NCBI GenBank assembly: GCA_027600665.1 | Contig: JADGJL010000645.1 | Location: forward strand, 1 to 16,465 | Origin: Irineochytrium annulatum | Taxonomy: Eukaryota > Chytridiomycota > Chytridiomycetes > Chytridiales > Chytridiaceae | Direction of reading: 5' to 3' | Length of the DNA: 16,465 nucleotides | Part shown: in pieces, positions 8,701 through 16,465 of the stretch | Position numbering within the stretch: position 1 is the first letter of the stretch | How the letters are laid out: the number at the start of each line of letters is the position of its first letter | Position numbers and translations under genes: made by a program | Notes under the pieces: model-generated | What the model was told of the DNA's origin: nothing | Databases searched by the model: none | The model's input: the letters and a program-made list of their open reading frames with translations, nothing else

Positions 8701-11651
8701 CCCGTGGGCCTCGCCCGAGGTGGACTCTGACGTTCCCATTACCGCCCACTTGACCTACATTTTGATTGAGGATATGAATGCCGCCGGCGGGTTCAGGACG
8801 CATCCGTTTGGCCTCCTGACACGGGAGCCGCTGCCGGAGGTGATGACGCTGACGATTTTCCCGACGACGGCCTCGCTGAAATGCTCGATTTGCCGGGCGG
8901 GCAGCGTTGAGATTAATCCGGTGGCGGTCGAGATGTTGCGGAAGTATACGTCCGTCACGCTGACGCCGTATGTGAAGAAGGGAGTGCCGGCGACTGAGGA
9001 GACTTCCATGGTCGTTGCGCCGGTGCGGGAAGGAGAGGCGAGCGAGGACATTGTTGTCGACTGGAACAAAGTTAAGGAGGTAATATAATACTACTTTATT
9101 CTCGTGGTAATTAACATAACGATAGGTTCTCGAGTTTAACCCGCACGCTCCGGAGAATCGAAGTTTGTTGTACTCGGAAGCCATTGTGAGTTGCTTCTGT
9201 GAAACTTTGTACTTACATACATATAGCTCGATTGCGTTATTCAATCGTTAGCGCACGTAAGTATCGATGCTTTGCAGCCTTTAAATGGGGATACCGACTT
9301 AATTTACGTTGTGCGACAGGGCAGCCGCACCTACAACGTTTCGGAGTTTTACAAGGACCTGCGGCCGGATCAACCGGTACCTATGGGCTTCAATCCTCCG
9401 AAGACGACGCTCGACTACTACGACAAGCTGAAGGCAAAATCTATCCGGCTGACCGAACCTGTAATTAAAGGCGAAATCGTGAACCGGTGAGCTTGCAGGA
9501 TGACGGGAAAGATGTAGCATCACTGAAACTTCTCCTCCGTGTTAGGAGGGTCAATATGTTGTCCGGAATGAACCTATACACCGCATTCGAGGATAAGGTC
9601 AAGATATACGAGCCGGTCTTCTTGGTCCCGCAGAAGTCCGTCGTGCATCCGTTGAAGTCGAAGTCCGCCCTCAATGCGGCCAGTTATATGCCTTCCTTTA
9701 TGTATTACATGTATGTGACTATTTCCGTATGAGCTCTGATCAAGGATCTAGCGAAATTATGTATAGAGCCGACGAGCTACGGAAGAAATTTGAGTTGAGT
9801 GTTGAACTTGAGAGCATGATGTCGGCCATTACAGGGCCCGGTGCTGGAACAATGTTTTCTTACGAGAGGCTCGAAACTCTCGGCGACGCTTTCCTGAAGG
9901 TTTGTGCGAGCAGGAATAAACAATACTTATTGTCCGAAGTGTGCGTTAACGCTTCATCTGTTTATCATGTTCCCAAACGATCATGAAGGAATATTGTCAA
10001 TGAAAATTAGCAAATTGCAGTCGAACTACGAGCTCTTTAACAAAGGCACGACGTGCACGGCTAAGGTCCTTCACCTCACACTTGATTCGTCTAGGCGCCA
10101 AATTCGGTCTCGGCGGTTATCTCCTCGTTCAGCACCTCTCTAGGACGACGTGGAGGCCGATGCTCGTCAAGAAGCAGGCACCCGAGACTCTGCCTAACCA
10201 TCCGCTGCCCATCCAGCTGGGCCGCCACCTTCTCGGCGACAAACAAGTTGCCGACGTGTTCGAGGCCATCTTGGGGGCATGCCTAGATTCGAGAGGACTC
10301 AAAGCCGCGGCCGCCGCTCTGCGTGCTATGTACGACGATGGGTTTCTTGTGAACTGGGAGGATTACAGCGAGCACTATAACGGCGGGTACGGAAAGCCCT
10401 ATTAATACTCTTCTTCAATAACACCTTCGAAGGTGGGAGAACGAGGAAGCGCAGCTGACGGAGCGAAGGGCTATTATCGCTCCCGTTGAGGCTCTGACTG
10501 GTTACAAGTTCAAAAACGTCTACTTGCTTTTGGAGGCGTTTAAACACCCATCCAGTGAGGATCTTAGGTGAGTCTTTCCTTATTCTGCTTAATTCTTAGA
10601 TTTCTCCAGTGTCGCATGTTATCAGCGACTCGAGTTTCTCGGCGATGCTGCTCTAGGAATGCTGGCAGTTAGATTCATGTACTACAAATACCCTGAGATC
10701 CCGCCAGTTTGTGCCTCGAAATATCTTCGCTAAGTTAATTCTTGTTTTAGGGATTGCTTGCCGACTTCAAGGACGCATCTGTTAATAACGCTTTTTTGGC
10801 TAATATTGCCGGTAAATAGTGATGAACGCACAGCTATTCTAAATCTCTCGAAGCGTACGCGGGCTTTCACAACTACATCCACCATTTTAGCTCTCCGCTG
10901 CAGGACGCCATCGCCTCCTACTGCCAAAGCCTGATGCACGCGAAGACCGCGTATGACCGCGAGGTCGAGGAAATTGCCGCACTGCAGGGCGACGACGAAA
11001 AAAGCAAGAAGAAGCCGATTCTATATTGGGAGCGCGTGGAACCGCCAAAGGTCATCTCCGATATTCTTGAGGCGCTCTTGGGTGCTGTCTTCGTCGACAG
11101 CAAGTTTGACATTGAGGCCGTCTGGTCGGTTATGCAGGTTAGCTTCGACGTCCTGTAGCTTCCGTTTAATGTCTCTTTCCAACAGCGGGTTTGGCTCCCG
11201 TGGTGAGGAAGCTCCCTTTATTGATGGTTATAAACATGGTGCTTTAGGGTCGAAAAATTTATCACGCCGGCGACAATCGGCCGCCACCCCGTGCGTGAGC
11301 TGACTTCGATGCTGCGCGGGTTCGGATGCGACAAGTGGAAAATGCCGAGCGTCGTTAGCCACGAAATTGGCGTCTTTACAGCGACGCTAAAGGTGCATGA
11401 CCACGTGCTGGCTGCAGCGGAAGGAGGTGCACCATACCACTTTACCTTTTATCTAACTGTCTTTAGAGTCCCGTAAGGAGGCTCGTCGCGCTTGTGCGGA
11501 GGCAGGAGTCGACGTTATAAAGGCAGACGAGAAAGTTATAATAAGCATTTGCTCTTGCAAGATGGTTGCCGTCGAAGAGGACAAATTTTACGACCCGTCT
11601 GAACCTCAGGAGCGCGACGAAGGCATCAACTTGCTTCAAATGGGGCGTTAG
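5739..11651 (+). CDS. DICER: Dicer ribonuclease: helicase, dimerisation, PAZ-like, two RNase III domains
   Basis: The model has 32 exons and 1,497 aa; exon limits are in the next entry. Dicer cuts double-stranded RNA into small RNAs for RNA interference. Domains: DExD/H helicase with Walker A MDTGSGKT (79-86), DECH box (195-198), LGLTASP (226-232), helical insertion (about 236-400), IIFVQRR (about 403), VATKVAEEG (about 471) and YIQSRGRAR (about 503-511). The dimerisation domain starts VDLFSALTYLSEYCGRLP (576) and runs to about 662. A long platform region follows, then a PAZ-like region (about 870-990, with IYVVRQGSRTYNV). RNase IIIa has RLETLGD (E1038, D1042) and VADVFEAILGA (D1135, E1138). 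RNase IIIb has RLEFLGD (E1232, D1236) and ISDILEALLGA (D1346, E1349). All four metal-ligand positions appear in both domains, so cleavage activity is predicted. A dsRBD-like segment (about 1388-1450) precedes the C-terminus. The N-terminal start is the least certain part. Confidence 0.95.
5943..5954. repeat. 12-bp perfect palindrome in Dicer intron 1
   Basis: CGCATGCATGCG reads the same on both strands and lies inside the first Dicer intron (5928-5973), about 200 bp from the start codon. It could be a factor-binding site or chance; nothing else supports a function. Confidence 0.6.
10046..10094 (+). other. Probable non-canonical GC-AG intron in the RNase IIIa coding region
   Basis: Family alignment by eye demands that SNYELFNKG joins directly to GAKFGLGGYLL. 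The only splice giving this has donor G|GCACGA and acceptor TCTAG|GC, removing 49 nt at phase 1. The nearest GT donor (10052, GTGCAC) has the wrong phase for the only nearby acceptor and would shift the frame. The alternatives are a base error in the donor or a real GC donor. Confidence 0.6.
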
Positions 11652-11726
11652 CCAACATGACGGATTGAAGGACGGCCGCAAAACGGTCGACAGCATAATT
11701 ATTATTAGCATATGCACATGTTTGTA

Positions 11727-11732
11727 TTTATT
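11727..11732 (-). promoter_or_regulatory. Candidate CDC6 poly(A) signal AATAAA
   Basis: Plus-strand TTTATT is AATAAA on the minus strand, 142 nt beyond the CDC6 stop codon. It is the only such hexamer seen on that strand in the 223-bp convergent gap. Confidence 0.45.
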
Positions 11733-11801
11733 AGCAGCTCTTTATCTTAATGTATGTAAACGACAACGATATCAGTGAATGGTGTCGGCTCCAAGTACGA
11801 G

Positions 11802-11807
11802 AATAAA
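11802..11807 (+). promoter_or_regulatory. Candidate Dicer poly(A) signal AATAAA
   Basis: AATAAA lies 150 nt after the Dicer stop (11649-11651) and about 70 nt before the end of the convergent CDC6 coding region. It is the only copy on this strand in the gap. Confidence 0.5.
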
Positions 11808-11874
11808 TTAAGGTTGCAGGTCTACAGCACCAAATACGGATATAGATCAGGAGATAGAGCCCACTTTAGCATGT

Positions 11875-13909
11875 CTACCACTGCTTCGCTGCAGCCATCC
11901 CCTTAACGAACATATCCCTTAAAAGCGAATCAGACTCGATCCCTTTCTCAACCTGGCTCGGCAAAACTGATAGCTCCACCTTCCTCGCCCTCTCCTCTCT
12001 CGCTTTGCCAATCTGAATCATGCCCGTAGTCTCCAACAACGACAAAATGTCCCCAAATTCCGACCGGGAGACCGGCGTCAGCAGCTTGCGCTTGCCGCAA
12101 AGGTTGGTATACGACTCGTGAAGCTATATAACAAATCAACCGGATAAACGTTTTAGAAGGCGAACAGGCGAAAGGTAGATAGTATATTATACCTTTCCGA
12201 TCATCATCTCTGATCCCTTCCCTGCAGTCCCAAGCAACATCAAGGCCACCAGAACGGCCTTCTGCTGGGAGTTCATCCGCTCAACCCGTTGGACGGGACC
12301 CGACCCTGTAACGGATGCTGAAGCCCTAAGAACGTGCGATACCGTCACGCGTGGGACGTCGTAGATGGAAGCGACGGGGCTCTTGAGGTCGAGCGAGGCA
12401 GCACCCTGCCGCAATTTTGGCGAGGGGCTAGGGATTTTGTTGCATGAATTTTGCAGGCTCTTTAACGGCGTCTTTCCGGCGGCACCAGCGACTTTAAGCA
12501 TGTCTTGCTCGGCAAGCTCGATTGATTGCCTTCCATTTGCACGAGTTCAAAAAAAGCGGACATCGTCAAAAGCGCTTGCAACTAACCTGCACACGTCGAG
12601 AGCCCTCCTGAGGTCGCCGGTAGCGGACACCTTCCTGGCGCACAGCTCGATGGCCGCCGCGTTTATTACGGGAATCACCTTCGGGTCGGCGGTCGTTCGC
12701 GGCAGAATATTATTCTCGTCCTGATCCATTGACATTGGGCTCTCGAGCACGGCCTCCATGTCACGCAGGCGGCCTTTGATGATCTCGGCAATCTCGGCAG
12801 TTTCGTATGGCTTGAAGTTCAGGATCTCGGGAGCACCTGCGGATATAATTTATAACATGTTCTGAATATGTGAAACCTTACATTTTCGCTTTGTCAAATG
12901 CGGAAGATGTCGATCCAACAAGTCTAAGGCGTTGGCGATGCCAATCAACGTGACCGAGGAACCGGGTAGAATAGGCCACTCAAAAATGCGATACAGGACC
13001 TTCTGATCCCGGGTCATGAGGTGATCAATTTCATCAAGGATAAGGATACTGACGTAAAAGGCGCATATTAGATGCATTCAATCGCCAAAGAAAAGCAGCT
13101 TACAATGATCGACCGCCCTTTGGATTTGTAAACCGCTCTTCCAACGCCGTACAGGCGTCGATGTCCTCGAAGTCAATATCAAAAGTCTCGCACATCTTTG
13201 CGTACGCCTTCTTCATATCAGTGATCCCCATACAATTCAGTTTGCAGATCTCCACGTCGGTATCCATCTAATGTAGAGTGATTAGAGCGTTAATCTTTGT
13301 TATGTTCGCCTCACCTGAGCTATCTGGTCACGCAAATCATTCAAAACCTCATCCACTAACGCCGTCTTCCCCGTCCCGGGACATCCCGAGACGTAGAGGG
13401 CCCCGGGTCGCCCCTCCAGCGCCGAACCACGAAGGAACGAAGTCAACTTATGCCTTTCCTTCTCCCTGCCGACCAGACGGGACGGAGTGCTCGCGGGCCG
13501 GAAGTAGAACTTGGCGTCCTTGTACACGGAGGACGGAGTCTTGATGCCAGGCCGAGAGGAGGCGGACGTCGGTGTTACGGCTTTGGAAAGTCCGAAGTCA
13601 GATGGTGGCGAAGAAATCAACGAGCTTACGGTTCGCCTTCGCACTGGTGGATGGCGTCCCGATGACAATAGGCTCGGGAAACGTGTTCTCTCGTCCTCTC
13701 TTGCGACCGACGGAGACGGGTGCGGGAAGGACGTTTTCCTTGCCGGACAAAAGGTCCTCGTCCGCCTCCTCGCTCAGATCGATGAAAAGGTCGTCCGCCT
13801 CCGCCGACTGTTGATCACCGGGTTTGAGGCTGTCGGCCGCACCGGCGAGATCCTCCAGGGCCGGGCCCGAGCGTCTGCGCTTCTTCGACGGTGAAGTTGA
13901 GGTCACCAT
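11875..13909 (-). CDS. CDC6: CDC6/Cdc18 replication licensing AAA+ ATPase
   Basis: Exons on the minus strand are 13909..13630, 13580..13315, 13267..13104, 13048..12882, 12836..12587, 12529..12193 and 12123..11875, giving 570 aa, the usual CDC6 size. Introns are 45-69 nt. CDC6 works with the origin recognition complex to load MCM2-7 helicase on origins in G1. Motifs: Walker A GCPGTGKT (159-166), Walker B LILDEID (239-245), sensor 1 LIGIANALDL (N276) and sensor 2 ATGDLRRALDVCR (about 364-376). After a low-complexity linker (about 387-420) comes a winged-helix-like C-terminus. The N-terminal 120 residues look disordered, with CDK-type SPSKKRRR at 6-13, TPTS and TPSR sites, and a KEN box at 57-59. 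ORC1 is the main alternative, but the length, absence of a BAH domain and the LDVCR motif favour CDC6. The gene faces the Dicer 3' end. Confidence 0.93.
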
Positions 13910-14223
13910 TGCGAACGTAGGATCGGACGAGAAAGTGTGAACTTCACTCCGAATTCAAGAAATGTCTTCGCTTGCCGATTTCATCCACCTCGCATCAACT
14001 TCAACTCGTCTTCATCTTAGCCAAGCTGGCCTTCTTGCGAGGGTGGTAGACCTACTATTCCCGCCGCCGACGCGAAGATAACGCTGTCGATTGTGTCGGA
14101 GGCCGGTCCTCCCTCTAACCATCTGCATGCTCTTCTTCTCGCGATTACAATGCAAACTGTCGCTTATGTTCATATATTGCGCCGATCCGTCGGATGCGGC
14201 CGCGTATCATTGAATATTCCCTA

Positions 14224-14231
14224 TCGCGAAA
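14224..14231 (-). promoter_or_regulatory. E2F/MBF-like motif TTTCGCGA
   Basis: On the minus strand this reads TTTCGCGA, one base from the E2F consensus TTTSGCGC and similar to fungal SBF/MBF cores. It lies between CDC6 and the plus-strand gene, next to the TATA-like element. Motif match only. Confidence 0.35.
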
Positions 14232-14267
14232 GAACTATATAACCTCCACACCATCCGCCCCAGATTC

Positions 14268-14278
14268 TTCGCGCCAAA
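14268..14278 (+). promoter_or_regulatory. E2F-like site TTCGCGCCAAA
   Basis: This 11-mer contains GCGCCAAA, the complement of the E2F consensus TTTGGCGC, flanked by TTC. CDC6 is a classic E2F target in animals and plants. The site is 359 bp upstream of the CDC6 ATG and 48 bp upstream of the other gene's ATG, so which gene it serves is unclear. Confidence 0.4.
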
Positions 14279-14325
14279 TATCTGCTAATGCATATGTGTC
14301 CACGCCGGCACGTTGAGCGGTTGGA

Positions 14326-16465
14326 ATGCGTTGTTGTATCATGCCACTGCTGTACCGAGTCGAGTTTGTCACCAAGTCACACCACTTTGGCCATCCATTC
14401 CAGCAAGCAATGGGCGAGGCGGCTCTCCATCGCAAGCCCAGGGGCAGCATCGGGGCGGTAGTATCGGTCCCAATACCTATTGCCGTTCCTCCCTCGCCTC
14501 TGGACCAGTTTTCGTTCGGCCCCATGCCAGGAGGCCCGGTTGTTCTGAGGAAGTCATCATCAACGGACTTCCCGCCGCCGACCGAACTCGCTGGCGACGT
14601 CGATTTGGAGATGGGGCTGCCGGGGCCGCCGTTTGCTGCTCCTCCGAGCCCAATCGACAGCCTCCTCATCGATCTGCGTCCGGCGGCACCTGTCGGCCGG
14701 CCATCCAGCAGCAACCCACCCACCACCTCTAGCATGCTCTCGTCACCGTCATTACGTGCAATCCTTAACGAGCCGATGGACCCGCTTATGTCGGCGCTGA
14801 AGGAATCTGCGAGCCCATTCGCATTCGCCACACCATCAATGAACTATCCCGCGGTCACACCCACCCTCGCATCAAAGCCACCTGCGGGGAGGCCACTGCC
14901 GCCGATGGGTCATGGGCTGGTAACGGAGGGTGCGGTCGTCGGCAAGCCGTTGTCTTCTCCGCCGTCGCTTCAGAAGGAGAAGTATGAGCGTTCAAAGCGG
15001 CATTCAGCGACCCCACGAACTCCCGCGCCTGCCGCGCCCCGAAGGGATTCACGGTCCTCCGTTCCCAAGTTTGAAGGCCTCGACGAACTCACGTTCGGGA
15101 AGAACGCGGCCCCCGCTCGGTCTTTGCAGCCAAATCACGGGCTTTCGTCAGCGCCAACGACGAAGCTGACCGCGCCATCGAGGAAATCGCGTGCATCGCT
15201 CTCGTCGCCACCGCTCCCCCCCGCATCTCAACCCCCCGTCTCTCCCAGGTTATCCGCGCAAGCGCGTAATCTTGTCCCTCATGTGAAGTCTGCGTCCGTG
15301 AAGCAGCCTTTGCCTCAATCCGCACCGGCAATACCTCAATCCGCACCGGCAATACCGCGACCGCCCTCTCTGGCCGCTGGTTATTTGAGCCCGCCTACGC
15401 AACTGGACGCGTCTGCGAAGTATACGCCGCTATCAATTTGTTCATTCAACACCTTCTTGTTGCCGTCACTCCTCGCACCCCAGCATGGAGGTTCTACGGC
15501 ATCGACAGGACCTGGGTTAGGAGGGCGGACGGCTTCACCGGATGGTCATGCTAGCGCGGCGTTGAAAATGTCGGCTGCGGCGAGGTCGGAACGCATTGCG
15601 GACTTTCTTCGGGGCATCCACGTTTGCCTATTGCAGGAGGTGCTTTGCCAGCTTTAAAATGCTCTTTCGTTTTATGCTGACATTTGTGTTGACATAGGTC
15701 TGGGGCCCTGGTGTCGATTCGCTAACATTGGCACTTTCTCACACGCACTCAATCCCCTCCGCATTGAAGTCGACGAAAGTACCGTTACTGACAGCGGCGT
15801 TTAACACGGTGATGTTTTACCTTCAAGCAACCGGTGGACTTTGGGTAGCATACTCAAAGAGCGACGGTTGGGATGAAGGGGAGGAAGGGGAGGAACTTGC
15901 TCCAGTGAAATCCAAGCTGAAGGACAGGCGGTCATTGCAACTGCCTAGATATCCACCCACTCGACGCCCTGACCCTCATTTGACCCTGAAGCCACTGCCA
16001 TTGATGGTGCCATCATCGAAGACATTTACAGTCTCCGCGACACGAAGTCGGAAGGGCATTAGAGCCATTCTCCTCGATGCCTCGGAGTTCTGGGGTCCTG
16101 GGATGCGGCTGTTATGCTTCAATACACATTTGGATGCACGTAAGTCTTCATTTACAAGTTGTGGAACATATTTTGAGTTGCCAAATTTAGATGACTCGCT
16201 GAAGCGGCGAGTGCAGCTGAAGGAGATCGCCTCCTACATCCGTGAAGTTGTCCTTTCGTTATCTTCTCTGACACCCGACCCAACATCGAAAGCCTCCAAA
16301 CGTGAATCGGTTGACACGACTTCAGCGTCCACCACCACGCCGTCGACTTCAGATGACTCCCTCTCGGACGACTTCGACATGCTAGACGAGTATGCCGGCT
16401 TTCAACCCCTCACCCCGATTTCTCCGCCTGCGTCCCCGCGGTCATCCGATGCCCCTGCCTCCTTC
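14326..16465 (+). CDS. Endonuclease/exonuclease/phosphatase-fold protein, neutral sphingomyelinase-like (5' part)
   Basis: Exons are 14326..15639, 15698..16139 and 16191..>16465; the gene runs off the window. Introns are 58 nt and 51 nt. Residues 1 to about 360 are Pro/Ser/Ala-rich and probably disordered, with no recognised domain. The catalytic fold begins near residue 365: SICSFNTF (N375), then CLLQEVWGPG (metal-binding E438, the codon just before intron 1), then LLCFNTHLDAH (N580, H582) followed by SLKRRVQLKEI. This order is that of magnesium-dependent EEP phosphodiesterases. LQEVW and FNTHLDA with a downstream RRxQ resemble neutral sphingomyelinases, which release ceramide. A low-complexity insertion (about 500-545) splits the fold. 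The final catalytic motifs (GDxN, SDH) lie beyond the window, so the substrate is unproven. The start is the first in-frame ATG; the second, six codons down, is also possible. Confidence 0.8.
15313..15354 (+). repeat. Two tandem copies of a 21-bp coding repeat
   Basis: The 21 bases at 15313-15333 are repeated exactly at 15334-15354, giving PQSAPAI twice in the disordered N-terminal half of the phosphatase-fold protein. Perfect identity suggests a recent in-frame duplication. Confidence 0.9.

Larger units (their letters stand above)
5739..11651 (+). other. Exon map of the Dicer gene
   Basis: Exons: 5739-5927, 5974-6028, 6070-6155, 6198-6245, 6290-6370, 6414-6518, 6562-6634, 6684-6750, 6797-7048, 7099-7144, 7183-7412, 7470-7659, 7699-7762, 7811-7839, 7887-7925, 7968-8036, 8105-8206, 8251-8454, 8504-9079, 9126-9185, 9227-9486, 9546-9710, 9752-9899, 9940-10045, 10095-10386, 10433-10567, 10610-10706, 10751-10811, 10854-11137, 11186-11202, 11248-11426, 11467-11651. 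They total 4,494 nt (1,498 codons with stop) with consistent phase at all 31 junctions and no internal stop. Introns are 38-68 nt. All but one have GT-AG ends; 10046-10094 is modelled as GC-AG. Exons of 17, 29 and 39 nt are present. Sites were chosen by phase plus conservation of Dicer motifs across the junction. Least certain are acceptors 9545/9548 (tandem TAG/GAG) and the intron at 8037-8104. Confidence 0.8.
13910..14325. promoter_or_regulatory. 416-bp divergent intergenic region between CDC6 and the phosphatase-fold gene
   Basis: This is the largest gene-free stretch. It contains a TATATAA sequence at 14236-14242, 84 bp before the plus-strand ATG, and several CGCG-core motifs (about 14069, 14138, 14201, 14224 and 14268). 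An ATG at 14288 in another frame could act as a short upstream reading frame overlapping the plus-strand gene start. No RNA gene or conserved protein reading frame was found. Confidence 0.55.

Noticed and set aside
8492..9244. A 250-aa open frame on the minus strand inside Dicer
   Set aside because: It is antisense to the long Dicer platform exon, is Arg/His-rich as expected of a GC-biased shadow, and has no recognisable domain.
14235..14831. A 198-aa minus-strand open frame opposite the phosphatase-fold gene start
   Set aside because: Gly-rich antisense of a Pro/Ser-rich coding region; no domain and no splice support.
1..16465. tRNA, rRNA, CRISPR array, transposon or prokaryotic operon signals
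   Set aside because: No cloverleaf-like segment, rRNA match, spaced repeat array, terminal inverted repeats or transposase/reverse transcriptase motif was found by eye; the genes are spliced eukaryotic genes.

Overview
The window is nuclear DNA from a compact eukaryotic genome, most likely a fungus and quite possibly an early-diverging (zoosporic, chytrid-like) one. The reasons are short GT-AG introns (about 37-69 nt in the 46 I could model), intergenic gaps of only 47-416 bp, and a gene content of conserved eukaryotic housekeeping proteins plus a full animal-style Dicer. The phylum is an inference; no rRNA, tRNA, transposon or CRISPR array was seen.

Seven protein genes sit strictly alternately on the two strands. 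In order: (+) the 3' end of an NSUN5/Rcm1-type rRNA m5C methyltransferase; (-) an unrecognised single-pass membrane protein with a low-complexity N-terminus and a helical C-terminus; (+) EMC2, intronless; (-) an SLC44/CTL choline-transporter-like protein, 5 exons; (+) a Dicer ribonuclease, 32 exons and about 1,497 aa; (-) the replication licensing ATPase CDC6, 7 exons; (+) the 5' part of an endonuclease/exonuclease/phosphatase-fold protein resembling neutral sphingomyelinases, cut by the window edge. All splice models were built by hand from splice dinucleotides, reading phase and family motifs. Each complete model sums to a multiple of three with no internal stop.

The genes do not form a pathway. 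The layout gives three divergent promoter regions (2158-2204, 5630-5738, 13910-14325) and three convergent 3' regions (370-655, 3249-3468, 11652-11874). In the last of these, poly(A) signals on opposite strands imply that the Dicer and CDC6 transcripts overlap at their 3' ends. The CDC6 upstream region carries E2F-like CGCG motifs, and CDC6 itself has a KEN box and SP/TP sites, fitting cell-cycle control.

Most worth a second look: the Dicer gene, with intact helicase, dimerisation, PAZ-like and two catalytic RNase III domains, split by 31 tiny introns beside an intronless neighbour. It includes a probable GC-AG intron, a 17-nt exon, and an in-frame 21-nt GTAAGT...TTTGCAG segment. Also of note are the unrecognised membrane protein and the E2F-like sites between CDC6 and the phosphatase-fold gene.
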